From contig JADYYF010000174.1 in assembly GCA_020853795.1 (NCBI GenBank), positions 1 through 46,509 on the forward strand: 46,509 bases of DNA, read 5' to 3'. The DNA is from Candidatus Zixiibacteriota bacterium (GTDB lineage Bacteria; Zixibacteria; MSB-5A5; CAIYYT01). Shown in pieces: positions 18,675 to 27,762 of the stretch (position 1 is its first letter; each line of letters opens with the position of its first letter). Position numbers and translations under genes: made by a program. The notes under the pieces were generated by a model, which had not been told where the DNA came from, did not search any database, and saw only the letters and a list, made by a program, of their open reading frames with translations.

Positions 18675-20918
18675 TCAGGCCGGAGTTACTTCCGGGGTGG
18701 TCTCGAGCGAGTGCTTGTGATGACAGGTTGGACAGTAGAGGTGGTGGCCGTCGCGCTTCGTCTCCTTGTCCACCATGTAGGCGGCGCCGCAGGATGGGCA
18801 CTTCTGCGCCACCGGCTTATACCAGGAGGCGAAATCGCACTTCGGGTAGTTGCCGCAGCCCCAGAAAGGCTTGCCGTAACGGCTGCGCCGCTCGACGACA
18901 TCCCCGCCATCTTTTGGACACTTGATGCCGGTGGAAATCGGCTTGGTGTTCTTGCAGTCGGGATAGGCCGAGCAGGCCATGAATTTGCCGAAACGACCCG
19001 TCTTGATAACCATCGCTGAACCGCATAATTCGCACTTCTCATCAGTCGGCGCATCTTTCTGCGCGTCCAGCGGCTGCGTATTCTTGCAATCCGGATATCC
19101 CGAGCAGGCCAGGAATCGTCCGTTACGCCCCCACTTCTCCACCATCGGACGCCCGCACTTGTCGCAGGTGATGTCGGAGACTTTTTGCATCGATGCCTTG
19201 ATTTCGTGCTGCGTGCTTTCGACCTCGGTTAGCCGCGTTGAAAACGGACCGTAGAAGTCCTCGAGAACCTGCTGCCAGGTGAAGTCGCCTTCCTCCACTT
19301 TATCGAGTTCGCCTTCCATCTGGGCGGTAAACTCGACGGAGAAGATGTCGGGGAATTCTTTAACCAGAATCCCGTTGACCGTCTTGCCCAGTTCCGTCGG
19401 GAACAAGCGCCGCTGTTGCACCTCGACATATTTGCGCGCTTTCAGCGTCGTGATGATCTGCGCGTAGGTCGACGGCCGGCCAATGCCGTTGGACTCGAGT
19501 TCCTTTACCAGCGAGGCCTCAGTAAACCGTGGTGGCGCCTTGGTGAAGTGCTGGGTCGGAGTGACCTCGCTAAGCTTGAGGTTGTCGCCGACGGCCAGCT
19601 TCGGCAGTTTCTTGACTTCGCCGTTGCCGTTGCCGTTCGGATCCTCTTCGGCCGTCATCGAATAGACTTTGAGGAATCCGTCGAAGGTAACCCGCGTGCT
19701 GGTGGCGCGAAACTGGTACGGTCCGCCTACCACATCAACCGTCAATTGATCGAATTCGGCCGGAGCCATCTGCGACGCCAAAAACCGATTCCAAATCAGT
19801 TCGTAAAGCCGGTACTGGTCGCGCGAGAGGTACTTCTTTACTCTTTCCGGCGGATACTCCAGGTACGTCGGACGGATCGCTTCGTGCGCATCCTGAGCAT
19901 TTTTCTTGGTCTTGTAGACGTTAGGAGTCTCCGGATAGAATTCCGGACCGTAATTTTCTACAATAAAATTCTTTGCAGCAACCACGGCTTCATCCGCAAT
20001 TCGGACCGAGTCGGTACGCATGTAGGTGATCAAGCCAACCTGTCCTTCATCGCCGATTTCGACGCCTTCGTACAGGGATTGGGCAACCTGCATGGTCTTG
20101 GCCGAGGCAAAACTCAGCCGGATCGACGCGTCTTGCTGCAGCGTCGAGGTTATATAAGGAGGAAGCGCCCGCCGTGTCTTCTTGTCGGTCTCAACCTTAT
20201 CAACGGCGAAATTCTGCTTGAAGACGTCGGCTTTCAGCTTCTCAGCTTCTCCAGCCGACGAGACTTTGAAATCTCCGCCTTTGATTTTGAAGAGCCGAGC
20301 TTCAAACTTCTCCTTCTTGGCAGTGACGAACTCCGCGAGAAGTTTCCAATATTCCTCCGGCCTGAACGCGTCAATTTGCGCTTCGCGCTCGCAGATGATT
20401 CGGAGCGCTACCGACTGCACGCGCCCAGCAGAAAGACCGTAATAGATGGTCTGCCACAGCACAGGGCTCACCTTGTAACCCACCAGGCGGTCCAGGATTC
20501 GACGCGCCTGCTGCGCATCAACCAGCTTCTGGTCGATTGCCGTCGCATTCTCGATCCCGGCCAAAACGGCTTTCTTGGTTATCTCGTTAAACGTGACCCG
20601 CCGGATTGGGATTTTTAGCCCGCTCAATTTGGAGGCAATATGATAGGCGATCGCTTCGCCTTCACGATCCGGGTCAGGTGCCAGGAAAATAGCTTTTGCC
20701 TTGGCGGCCGCTTCCTTCAACTCCTTGATGATCGGAGCTTTCCCCTTGATCACCTGATAGGTCGGCTGGAAGCCGTTTTCCAGGTCAATGCCGAGCTTCG
20801 ACTTGGGCAGATCCAGGACGTGACCCACCGAGGCCTTAATGGTGAATTCCTTACCGAGGAACTTGGCCAGGGTCTTGGACTTCGTCGGCGACTCGACGAT
20901 GACGAGATTTTTTGCCAA
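18675..20918 (-). CDS. topA: DNA topoisomerase I (type IA)
   Basis: 747 residues. The start is TTG at 20918, with AGGAA lying over the rpoZ stop. TOPRIM domain MAKNLVIVESPTKSKT with DPDREGEA (about residue 108), catalytic Tyr in GLITYMRTDSVRI (about 300). The C-terminus carries four zinc-ribbon-type repeats from about residue 595: two complete tetracysteine copies (CDKCG...CKNT, CELCG...CKNT), one starting CPKDGG that lacks the second Cys, and a last one with CPSCG...CPTCH. It relaxes negative supercoils behind transcription. Follows rpoZ by 3 bp. Confidence 0.97.
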   Translation of the reverse strand: MAKNLVIVESPTKSKTLAKFLGKEFTIKASVGHVLDLPKSKLGIDLENGFQPTYQVIKGKAPIIKELKEAAAKAKAIFLAPDPDREGEAIAYHIASKLSGLKIPIRRVTFNEITKKAVLAGIENATAIDQKLVDAQQARRILDRLVGYKVSPVLWQTIYYGLSAGRVQSVALRIICEREAQIDAFRPEEYWKLLAEFVTAKKEKFEARLFKIKGGDFKVSSAGEAEKLKADVFKQNFAVDKVETDKKTRRALPPYITSTLQQDASIRLSFASAKTMQVAQSLYEGVEIGDEGQVGLITYMRTDSVRIADEAVVAAKNFIVENYGPEFYPETPNVYKTKKNAQDAHEAIRPTYLEYPPERVKKYLSRDQYRLYELIWNRFLASQMAPAEFDQLTVDVVGGPYQFRATSTRVTFDGFLKVYSMTAEEDPNGNGNGEVKKLPKLAVGDNLKLSEVTPTQHFTKAPPRFTEASLVKELESNGIGRPSTYAQIITTLKARKYVEVQQRRLFPTELGKTVNGILVKEFPDIFSVEFTAQMEGELDKVEEGDFTWQQVLEDFYGPFSTRLTEVESTQHEIKASMQKVSDITCDKCGRPMVEKWGRNGRFLACSGYPDCKNTQPLDAQKDAPTDEKCELCGSAMVIKTGRFGKFMACSAYPDCKNTKPISTGIKCPKDGGDVVERRSRYGKPFWGCGNYPKCDFASWYKPVAQKCPSCGAAYMVDKETKRDGHHLYCPTCHHKHSLETTPEVTPA

Positions 20919-20921
20919 TGC

Positions 20922-21164
20922 TTATTCCTGACTGCGATAGACGTACTTGATGCGGTCGTTCAAAAGGTCGTCCAGCGCCAGCGTTGTGACCTTGCGATAA
21001 TCGAAATTGTACTCGCTGTCTTCATTCATCATCTGTAATTGTTGCAGGCGTTTGAGATTGACGTAGCGAGCGCGCTTGGCGGCGACCAGGACAGCCTCAT
21101 AATGGTTCAGCGTAATCTTGTCCAGGTTGCTCATCAGCAGCGTTTCATCTCTGTGGCGATCCAT
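20922..21164 (-). CDS. rpoZ: DNA-directed RNA polymerase subunit omega
   Basis: 80 residues. HYEAVLVAAKRARYVN matches the omega core helix motif, and the tail TTLALDDLLNDRIKY matches the conserved end in which the subunit wraps beta-prime. The N-terminal eleven residues before MSNLDKI are less conserved, so a start at the internal Met is possible. The gmk-rpoZ linkage (3-bp gap) is a widespread bacterial pairing and supports the call despite the small size. Confidence 0.9.
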   Translation of the reverse strand: MDRHRDETLLMSNLDKITLNHYEAVLVAAKRARYVNLKRLQQLQMMNEDSEYNFDYRKVTTLALDDLLNDRIKYVYRSQE

Positions 21165-21167
21165 CGG

Positions 21168-21800
21168 TTACTCCATTAGGTTGATTGTCCCGCACCGTGT
21201 CACCCGCTGCGATTCGGCTCGGATGATCTGATCGATCAGCGCCACCGTCGCCTCCAGGTCATCGTTGCAGACAACGTAATCATATTTCGTCCAAACTTTC
21301 ATTTCCTTTAGCGCGCGCCCCAGGCGCTTCCGCGCCGACTCCGACGACTCGGTCTTGCGACCGAGCAATCGCCGTTTGAGAACCGCCAAGCTGGGCGGCA
21401 TCACGAAAATCAGGATCGCCTCCTGGCGCCAGCGTTTGATCGCCCGGCCGCCAAGGATGTCGATATCGAACAACACGGTCCGGCCCTTGGCAATCGCATT
21501 CAACACCGCCTGTTTGGGTGTACCGTACCAGGCATCGAAAATGCGAGCCGTTTCTATAAACTCGCCGCGGCGCCATTTGTTCCGGAAGGTCGCCGGTGTC
21601 ATAAAGAAGTAATCGCGACCGTGCCGCTCCCCTGCTCGCTTGATACGCGTGGTCGCCGAAACCGACTCAACAAAATTCCGGTTGCGTTGAAGCAGCCGCT
21701 CCACCAGCGTCGACTTGCCGACCCCGGACGGGCCCGACAAAACGACGATCAACGGCTTACGCTTGTTCAGCCGGCGCAAATTGCTGGCGCTCACTTCCAT
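21168..21800 (-). CDS. gmk: guanylate kinase
   Basis: 210 residues. Phosphorylates GMP to GDP with ATP. P-loop VLSGPSGVGKSTLVERL (about residue 20), GMP-binding TTRIKRAGERHGRDYFF, and FIETARIFDAWYGTPK are conserved, as is the lid region. ATG at 21800 shares its A with the stop of yicC (TAATG), which indicates coupled translation. The yicC-gmk-rpoZ order is conserved across many bacteria. Confidence 0.97.
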   Translation of the reverse strand: MEVSASNLRRLNKRKPLIVVLSGPSGVGKSTLVERLLQRNRNFVESVSATTRIKRAGERHGRDYFFMTPATFRNKWRRGEFIETARIFDAWYGTPKQAVLNAIAKGRTVLFDIDILGGRAIKRWRQEAILIFVMPPSLAVLKRRLLGRKTESSESARKRLGRALKEMKVWTKYDYVVCNDDLEATVALIDQIIRAESQRVTRCGTINLME

Positions 21801-22693
21801 TACTCGATGTTTTGTACCTGTTCGCGGAGCTTTTCGATCTCTTCGCGGATGCGGATGACTTCGGCGGATATCTCATACAGCGCCGCCTTGGAGCCGATGG
21901 TATTGGCTTCCCGATTCATCTCTTGCAGGATGAAATTCAGTCGCTTCCCGGTATCGCCTTCGGCTTTGATTGCCGCCGCAAAGGCGTCGCAGTGGCTGCG
22001 GAGTCGCACGCACTCCTCGGTGATGTCGGCCTTGTCGACCAGCAGCGCCAGTTCCATATCCAGTCGCAAACGGGTTTCGTCGGCGCTACGTGTGGTGCTG
22101 TCGTCGAGCAACTTCTTCAGTGTCTCCTGAAAGCGCTGGCGGTAGCGAGTGACCGTTTGCGGATAGATTTTCTCGATCTTGTCGATCGCCTTCGAGATCA
22201 ACTTCACCCGCATAATCATGTCGTCGCCCAACGCTTTGCCCTCGCGCTGGCGCATCTTGTTCAGAGATTCGACCGCATGCTTGACGCCATCAACCAGCTT
22301 GGCCACTTCCTCTTTCGACAGCGCCGCTGCCGCCGCCACATTGAACAGCTCCGGCAAACCGGTGAAATCGGCAAGACTGATCTCGCCGGCCAACTTGAAT
22401 TTCTTCTTGAGGTCGGCGAACATCTTATAATAGAGGGCGGCGTTCTCTTCGTTGAGAATCAACGTCTGCGGCGAAACGTTGTTGTCCTCCATCGTAACCA
22501 GCACCGACAACTTGCCGCGTGACACCATTCCGGTAATCGCCTCGCGCAAGTCGCTTTCATATTCCGCAAAGACGCGCGGCAGGCGCAGGGACAATTCGAG
22601 GAACCGATTGTTGACCGAGGTGATCTCGATCGACACCTTCTTCTTGTTAACGCTGACCGCGGCTTTACCGTAGCCGGTCATGCTTCTGATCAT
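21800..22693 (-). CDS. yicC: YicC family endoribonuclease-like protein
   Basis: 297 residues from ATG 22693 (MIRSMTGYGKA, the family signature); the open frame extends to 22951 but the extension is unconserved. The YicC N-terminal domain covers about 1-155, followed by the DUF1732 C-terminal domain ending FILQEMNREANTIGSKA...EEIEKLREQVQNIE. E. coli YicC is reported to be an endoribonuclease influencing sRNA turnover; activity here is inferred from family. It heads the long minus-strand gene chain and is divergent from the rqcH-like gene. Confidence 0.95.
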   Translation of the reverse strand: MIRSMTGYGKAAVSVNKKKVSIEITSVNNRFLELSLRLPRVFAEYESDLREAITGMVSRGKLSVLVTMEDNNVSPQTLILNEENAALYYKMFADLKKKFKLAGEISLADFTGLPELFNVAAAAALSKEEVAKLVDGVKHAVESLNKMRQREGKALGDDMIMRVKLISKAIDKIEKIYPQTVTRYRQRFQETLKKLLDDSTTRSADETRLRLDMELALLVDKADITEECVRLRSHCDAFAAAIKAEGDTGKRLNFILQEMNREANTIGSKAALYEISAEVIRIREEIEKLREQVQNIE

Positions 22694-22807
22694 ACTTGCC
22701 CTCGTGCTAAATTCAAGTTTGGCAAAGAACACCCCCAAGTTGCCGGTGTCAACGGAAAAGTGTCCTTGTTGACTTTGGCGCCGGCAGAACTTAGCTTCGA
22801 CAACTGC
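22694..22807. promoter_or_regulatory. divergent intergenic region between yicC and the rqcH-like gene
   Basis: About 114 bp separate the two divergent starts. On the minus strand a perfect TTGACA (22747-22752) lies 17 bp from TTCTTT (22724-22729), a poor -10, so this is only a candidate promoter for the yicC chain. No convincing plus-strand promoter or SD was found for the NFACT gene. Confidence 0.3.
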
Positions 22808-24304
22808 ATGATTCCCAAGAGCGCCATCATCACCTATTTCCTTGCGCGCGAACTGGATCGGGCTGTCGCGGGCGCGCTTCTGCATAAAGTCGAATACAAC
22901 AAGCGCGGCAAGACATTTCGTTTCCTTTTTGCCTCGACGCCGAAGCTGCATCTGCTGTTCTCTTTCGCGCCGCCCAGTTTTCTCCCGGCGGCCGGCTGGC
23001 CTGACAGCTCCGATACCTTTGCAATCTGGCAGGAAGCGACCCCGGCGACCGTGACCGCCGTCGAGGGCGATCGTCGCAATCGCCTCATCACGATCGAGTT
23101 ATCGCGCGCGTCCGAGGAGGTCGCACCGCAGAACTTCCGCATTGTCTTCGAACTCTTTGGCGGACAGAGCAATGCCTTTCTGCTCGATGCGTCCGGTACT
23201 ATCGTTCAGGCGCTGCGCGTGATTGAAGACAAACGAAGACTGCGACCACGCGCGCTCTACCAGGCGCCACCGCCGCTGGCCGAGCCACCGCATTCCGGCG
23301 AAGTCCTGGTCTATGAGGACCATCAGCGCAGATACACGCTGCGCTTCGAGGGTGATCGATACGAAGTTCATGACGCCAACAGCAGTCTACCGCTCGCGAC
23401 GTCGCCGTTGATCGAGCTGTTTCACTCCATCGAGTCACTGGATGAGTCGGAACGGCAGTTTGCCGAAGTCCGACGAAGCTGGCGCAACCGCATCAATCGC
23501 GAGATTGGTCGGCTGAGACAATTAATCGGCAAGCTCGCGATCGACCTCGTTGGATGCGCTTCCGCCGAGAAGTATAGCCGCTGGGGGGACCTGCTGATGA
23601 GCAATCCGCAAACGACCCCGCGGGACGGCATGGTCACGGTTACCGACTTCGATTCGGGCGCACCGGTCGAAATCGAACTCTTGCCGGGCAAGAGCGTCCT
23701 TGAGTCGGCAGCCAGCTATTACAAGACTGCGAAGAAGCTCCAACGCTCCAAGCCGCTCCTCACCGAGCGCATTTCCAAGGCTCGCGCCAAGATCGACGCC
23801 CTCTCGGACGCAGCCAACACGATAGACCGAGCCGGCTCGCCGGAGGCACTCAGCGACCTCATCCTGGCCTTGGGGCTTTCCGCCAAACTGAAGCGGTCCG
23901 ATGATGACGCTCCCGAACAATCCAGGTACTACCGCATACTGCGCAGCAGCGACGGAGAGAAGATCTTGATCGGCAAGAACTCCGAAGGTAACGATGAACT
24001 GACGTTCAAGGTAGCCCGCAGTTACGATCTCTGGTTTCACGCGCAACAGGTTCCGGGGTCGCACGTTATCTTGGTTCGGCCCGACAAGAATCGCCAGCCA
24101 TCACGACGCTCGATCGAGGAGGCGGCGGCGGTTGCGGCGTTTTACTCCGAGATGCGCAAGGTCACGCAGGTACCGGTGATCTATACCGAACGGCGTTACG
24201 TGCGCAAAATGCGCAAGGGTGCCCCCGGACAGGTAACCTATCAAAACGTTAAGTCGCTCTTCATTGATCCGGCGCTGCCGCCAACTGCCAAGCGCGACGA
24301 TTGA
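22808..24304 (+). CDS. rqcH: NFACT-family ribosome quality control protein (RqcH/Rqc2-like)
   Basis: 498 residues from ATG 22808 (MIPKSAIITYFLARELDRAV), which aligns with usual RqcH N-termini; a GTG at 22760 is the alternative. The NFACT-N domain covers about 1-200, a helical coiled-coil middle about 230-370, and the NFACT-R domain about 385-490 with IGKNSEGNDELTF and DLWFHAQQVPGSHVIL, the most conserved RqcH motif. RqcH binds peptidyl-tRNA on stalled 50S subunits and adds alanine tails that mark nascent chains for degradation. Firmicute proteins annotated as fibronectin-binding FbpA are the same family. It stands alone on the plus strand with one small downstream gene. Confidence 0.9.
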   Translation: MIPKSAIITYFLARELDRAVAGALLHKVEYNKRGKTFRFLFASTPKLHLLFSFAPPSFLPAAGWPDSSDTFAIWQEATPATVTAVEGDRRNRLITIELSRASEEVAPQNFRIVFELFGGQSNAFLLDASGTIVQALRVIEDKRRLRPRALYQAPPPLAEPPHSGEVLVYEDHQRRYTLRFEGDRYEVHDANSSLPLATSPLIELFHSIESLDESERQFAEVRRSWRNRINREIGRLRQLIGKLAIDLVGCASAEKYSRWGDLLMSNPQTTPRDGMVTVTDFDSGAPVEIELLPGKSVLESAASYYKTAKKLQRSKPLLTERISKARAKIDALSDAANTIDRAGSPEALSDLILALGLSAKLKRSDDDAPEQSRYYRILRSSDGEKILIGKNSEGNDELTFKVARSYDLWFHAQQVPGSHVILVRPDKNRQPSRRSIEEAAAVAAFYSEMRKVTQVPVIYTERRYVRKMRKGAPGQVTYQNVKSLFIDPALPPTAKRDD

Positions 24305-24334
24305 CATTCACTCGCGAAACAGTGATCTTGAATT

Positions 24335-24679
24335 ATGCGCCCATGGTTGACCATTGTCCTCGTCGTCATCGCCGTCGCTGCACTTGCGTACTTCCATTTG
24401 CGGCCGCAACCGAGTCATCCCCGCGAAACTGATTTCGTGAACTGCTACGTCGAGTTGTCCCTGCTGGCCGCACGCAGCGACACGGTGGGCAGGGTGTTCT
24501 ACCGTGAGCGTGACTCGATCCTGACCGCCTTCAATTTTACCGACTCTTCGCTGCTAGAGGTGAAGTCGGAACTGAATCTTGAACCGGAACGGCTGGTCGT
24601 GATCTGGGACATGATTGAAGCCCGCGTGAAGGAACGTCGCTTAGAACTGGGTCTCAAGCCGCTGGAGACTAAAGAGTAA
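24335..24679 (+). CDS. small N-terminally anchored protein of unknown function
   Basis: 114 residues. One hydrophobic helix at residues 4-20 (WLTIVLVVIAVAALAYF) with no cleavage site or lipobox suggests a signal anchor, leaving a largely helical charged domain outside. The pattern FVNCYVELSLLAA...LKLEPERLVVIWDMIEAR-like (actual text LNLEPERLVV) loosely recalls DUF4296-type lipoprotein helices, but this is not a firm match. It follows rqcH-like by 30 bp and its last 11 bp overlap the convergent yraN. Confidence 0.6.
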   Translation: MRPWLTIVLVVIAVAALAYFHLRPQPSHPRETDFVNCYVELSLLAARSDTVGRVFYRERDSILTAFNFTDSSLLEVKSELNLEPERLVVIWDMIEARVKERRLELGLKPLETKE

Positions 24680-25028
24680 AGGCGTTGGGGCGGTGCTCGA
24701 TCCGCTGTCGACCGTCAGGCGCTTCCGTTACGATTACCACGTCAAATCGGAATCCCGCCACTTTCCGTCGGAATTGTTGAATAAAGCCTTGCGCCGCGGC
24801 GATGAGGGACTGCTGTTTGCGCTGATCGACTTTGTAGACCGCGTCGCCAAACTTCTCCGAGCGCGAGCCTTTAACTTCGACGAAGATTACGACTTCATCT
24901 TTGAGACAGATCAAGTCAATCTCGTGGTGTCCACTACGATAGTTCCGTGCGATAATTTGGCAGCCTTGCTCTTCGAGGAATTTCGCTGCGCTCGCCTCGA
25001 AGCGTGATCCGGTCGCCCGCCGGTTCAT
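24669..25028 (-). CDS. yraN: YraN family (UPF0102) nuclease-fold protein
   Basis: 119 residues, standard for UPF0102. The restriction-endonuclease-like fold motif is visible: G..FE..AA..L...G, then HHEIDLICLKDEVVIFVEVKG, giving the D...ExK triad, and RFDVVIVT at the end. Function in cells is unsettled; Holliday-junction-like processing has been proposed for the fold. It lies immediately downstream of rnhB, the same rnhB-yraN linkage seen in many genomes. Confidence 0.94.
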   Translation of the reverse strand: MNRRATGSRFEASAAKFLEEQGCQIIARNYRSGHHEIDLICLKDEVVIFVEVKGSRSEKFGDAVYKVDQRKQQSLIAAAQGFIQQFRRKVAGFRFDVVIVTEAPDGRQRIEHRPNAFTL

Positions 25029-25670
25029 CTAATGGCTGCCGTCGTCGGAGATGCTGAGCGCAAGTTCGAACTGGGGCTCGAGCAAATTGAAGCTCTTGCG
25101 GTGGATCGGTAGAACGCCGAAACGCGCGATGTTGGCGCGGTGCTGTACGGTCGGATAGCCCTTGTGTTGGTCGAACCCATACTCCGGATGCAACCGGTGA
25201 TACTCGCGCATAATCCGGTCGCGCGTAACCTTCGCGATGATCGACGCGCAGGCGATCGCCACGACACTGCCGTCCCCCTGAACAATCGTCTGTTGTGCAA
25301 TCGACAAATTGGGGATGCGCTGGTTGCCGTCGACGAGGACAATCTCCGGTGTCCGCGTGAGTTGTCCCAGCGCCTGACGCATGGCCTGAAATGTCGCCTG
25401 AAGGATGTTGATTTCATCAATCAATTCCGGGTCACAGCGACCGACACCAAAGCCTATGCATTCCCGCGTAATTCGCTCAAAACAAGCCTCGCGCCGCGGT
25501 TCTGAAAGTTTCTTGGAGTCCACGATACCCCGCGCATCGAAATCAGCGGGGAGAATCACAGCCGCAGCCACGACCGGTCCGGCCAATGGCCCCCGGCCGG
25601 CTTCATCTACGCCACAGATCCAGTTTGTGCCCTGCTTGCGTAGTTCGATTTCCAGTCGCGAGCGCCGCAT
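25029..25670 (-). CDS. rnhB: ribonuclease HII
   Basis: 213 residues. Removes ribonucleotides and RNA from RNA-DNA hybrids. Catalytic acidic residues are visible in ICGVDEAGRGPLAGPVVAA (DE), LVDGNQRI and the AIACASIIAKVTRDRIM segment (GDG... SIIAKV), all diagnostic. It lies downstream of the rplS terminator but on the same strand; the stop abuts the yraN start. Confidence 0.97.
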   Translation of the reverse strand: MRRSRLEIELRKQGTNWICGVDEAGRGPLAGPVVAAAVILPADFDARGIVDSKKLSEPRREACFERITRECIGFGVGRCDPELIDEINILQATFQAMRQALGQLTRTPEIVLVDGNQRIPNLSIAQQTIVQGDGSVVAIACASIIAKVTRDRIMREYHRLHPEYGFDQHKGYPTVQHRANIARFGVLPIHRKSFNLLEPQFELALSISDDGSH

Positions 25671-25740
25671 ACGAAGAAGGTTGGCGCTTCAAATGATTTG
25701 GGCAAGCAGAACTTCGACGCTGCCCGCACTGGCAACCGGC

Positions 25741-25775
25741 AAAAGAAAGCGGCGCCCAGTTCGTGACCGGACGCC
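25741..25775 (-). terminator. intrinsic terminator after rplS
   Basis: On the minus strand a ten-pair hairpin with some G-U pairs (GGCGTCCGGT / ACTGGGCGCC, loop CACGA, 25751-25775) is followed by GCTTTCTTTT. It closes the ffh-rpsP-khpA-rimM-trmD-rplS operon 26 bp after the rplS stop. Confidence 0.75.
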
Positions 25776-25800
25776 GTCTCATTCTCCAGTAGACTACGGG

Positions 25801-26178
25801 TTATTCCGTTGCCTGTTCCTCGGTACGCTTCTCGCCAATGCGAGCCGCCTTACCCGACCGGCCGCGCAAGTAGTTGAGTTTGGCGCGCCGCACGTGGCCG
25901 GTGCGTACTTTCTCGATCTTCGCGATATTCGGTGAGTGCAGCGGATAGACCTTTTCGACCGCGATTCCTTGCGTCACTTTGCGCACGGTGAAGCTCGCTC
26001 CAGTGCCGCCGCCGCGCCGACCGATGACAACGCCCTGGAACACCTGGATGCGCTCTTTATCGCCTTCCATGATCTTCTGGTGTACCGCCACGGTATCACC
26101 CGGCGAAAAATCAACTTTCTGCTCGCGCAGATACTTCTCCTCAATCTTGCGCACCAACTGATTCATTCTATCCTCCAA
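25801..26178 (-). CDS. rplS: 50S ribosomal protein L19
   Basis: 125 residues, slightly longer than the usual 115 because of an acidic C-terminal tail ([10 protein letters not shown]). Conserved segments: [66 protein letters not shown]. It sits at the 30S-50S interface. Last gene of the classic operon, 8 bp after trmD. Confidence 0.98.
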   Translation of the reverse strand: MEDRMNQLVRKIEEKYLREQKVDFSPGDTVAVHQKIMEGDKERIQVFQGVVIGRRGGGTGASFTVRKVTQGIAVEKVYPLHSPNIAKIEKVRTGHVRRAKLNYLRGRSGKAARIGEKRTEEQATE

Positions 26179-26185
26179 TCAAAAA

Positions 26186-26935
26186 TCAATTTTCAAATTC
26201 ACGGCCGGCGGCGATGCTTTCCAGCATACCGCGATCCTCATCGGACAACTGCGCGCGCCAGAGCAAGTCGGGGCGGTTTTCAACGGTGCGCTTCAGCGCA
26301 CACCACCGACGAAAACGCTCCTGGCGGGCATGGTCGCCCTCCACGAGGACATCCGGCACTCGCTGACCGAGAAACTCGGCCGGGCGCGTCCATACTGGCG
26401 CTCCCAGAAGTTCGTCGCTGAACGAGTCACTTAAGGCCGACTCAATCTTGTGGATTGAACCGGGGAGCAGCCGGAAGACCGACTCCAAGATAACAAGGGC
26501 GGCCGTTTCGCCGCCGTTGATTATATAATCTCCGATCGAGATTTCATCAAGGTCGAAAAATCGAGAAATGCGTTCGTCGACGCCCTTGTAGCGTCCGCAA
26601 ACAACGATAAGATGGTCGAAGAGCGAGTATTTCACCGCCGTCGCGTGGTCGTATTTCCTGCCTGCGGCGGAGGTTAGCACGATCCGGCGGTTCTGGGTAT
26701 CACTTTCATACAGCGCGGTAGAAAGCGCATCGTACAGCGGTTCAATCTTCATGACCATTCCGCCGCCGCCGCCGAACGGGGTGTCATCCACCGTGTTATG
26801 CTTGTTGGTTGAGTACTTACGGATATCGATGAGCTCGACTTCGAGCACGCCGGAGTCAATCGCCTTCTTCAACAGCGACTGCCGCAGCGGACTTTCAAAA
26901 AATTCCGGGAAGATTGTGAGAATGGTAATCTTCAT
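26186..26935 (-). CDS. trmD: tRNA (guanine37-N1)-methyltransferase
   Basis: 249 residues. A SPOUT-class enzyme that methylates G37 next to the anticodon using SAM. Motifs: [56 protein letters not shown] (trefoil knot) and LLGAPVWTRPAEF. The ATG shares its A with the rimM stop (TAATG). Confidence 0.98.
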   Translation of the reverse strand: MKITILTIFPEFFESPLRQSLLKKAIDSGVLEVELIDIRKYSTNKHNTVDDTPFGGGGGMVMKIEPLYDALSTALYESDTQNRRIVLTSAAGRKYDHATAVKYSLFDHLIVVCGRYKGVDERISRFFDLDEISIGDYIINGGETAALVILESVFRLLPGSIHKIESALSDSFSDELLGAPVWTRPAEFLGQRVPDVLVEGDHARQERFRRWCALKRTVENRPDLLWRAQLSDEDRGMLESIAAGREFEN

Positions 26936-27444
26936 TACTGCAAATCCAACAGCCCCTCAAGAAGCCGGATCGTCACCACGCGCGCAGTCCGGTCGACCTT
27001 CAAGATGATATTGCCGCTGGCCGGCAGGTTGAACGAGCGCCGTCCTTCCACTCGCCAGATGTCATTGGCCGGCATTTCGATGATCTCCACTATCTTTCCC
27101 AGATCCTCGCCGTCTTCCGATCGAACTTCCATGCCGACGACATCGAACTGAAACAAAGTCCCCTCCGGCAGTTCCACCAACTCGGCGCGCGTGACGGAGA
27201 GGAATTCGCCGATGTGCGCTTCGGCGTCATTGCGGGTATCGATGGTTTCGAGGGCGATCAGCAGCTGCTGTTTGTGCGCCCGCACCGAGCGGACGGCCAG
27301 TCGGCGCGGTTGCGGCGCTTCGAGGACGACGGATTCCAAGTCGTCAAATCGATCGACAAAGTCCGTCAGCGGGATTACGACGAGCTCGCCGTTGATGCCG
27401 TGGGCGCGGACGATTTTGCCGATCGCAATTAGCTCTTGATCTAT
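26935..27444 (-). CDS. rimM: ribosome maturation factor RimM, probable ATA start
   Basis: RimM binds S19 and helps 30S head maturation. A TTG at 27339 would leave 134 residues and omit the hallmark N-terminus, yet the same frame continues upstream as [18 protein letters not shown], the conserved RimM start. No ATG, GTG or TTG exists in frame before the region inside khpA. An ATA at 27444 lies eight bases after GGAG and overlaps the khpA TAG stop as ATAG, exactly where a 4-bp ATGA-type overlap would be expected; it gives a normal 169-residue protein. The PRC-barrel half ([19 protein letters not shown]) ends at 26935. The gene identity is certain; the start is inference. Confidence 0.9.
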   Translation of the reverse strand: MDQELIAIGKIVRAHGINGELVVIPLTDFVDRFDDLESVVLEAPQPRRLAVRSVRAHKQQLLIALETIDTRNDAEAHIGEFLSVTRAELVELPEGTLFQFDVVGMEVRSEDGEDLGKIVEIIEMPANDIWRVEGRRSFNLPASGNIILKVDRTARVVTIRLLEGLLDLQ

Positions 27445-27671
27445 TCGAGTATCTCCAGTACTGCTCGCTTGCCGTGCTTGGCCGAAACAGCCAGCATAAT
27501 CGTGCGAATCGCCTTCGCCGTATTCCCCGCCTTGCCGATTACCTTGCCCAGATCACCCGGGCCGACGCGGAGTTCGAATACTGTCGTGCGCTCGCCTTCA
27601 ATCTCCCGTAATCGAACGGCGTCCGGGTTGTCTACCAGTGCCTTGACGATCGTCTCGACGAAATCCTTCAC
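27441..27671 (-). CDS. khpA: KH-domain RNA-binding protein KhpA
   Basis: 76 residues. A single KH domain with [22 protein letters not shown]; the GKxIGKxG loop contacts RNA. The start is GTG at 27671. The rpsP-khpA-rimM-trmD-rplS order is standard in many bacteria. KhpA pairs with KhpB/Jag in characterised species to affect cell division and sRNA regulation; KhpB is not in the window. Confidence 0.95.
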   Translation of the reverse strand: MKDFVETIVKALVDNPDAVRLREIEGERTTVFELRVGPGDLGKVIGKAGNTAKAIRTIMLAVSAKHGKRAVLEILE

Positions 27672-27762
27672 GTTCCACCTTCCAGTCTGTGCAGATTACC
27701 AGTATCTACCTCGTTTGACAATCGCACTCAGTGAATCGACCGGCCTGCGCCAAACTTGGGGG

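Noticed and set aside
19416-20618. 400-codon plus-strand frame opposite topA
   Set aside because: Antisense to conserved topA motifs; no recognisable domain.
22694-22951. N-terminal extension of YicC
   Set aside because: MIRSMTGYG is the conserved start of the family; the extension overlaps the divergent gene.
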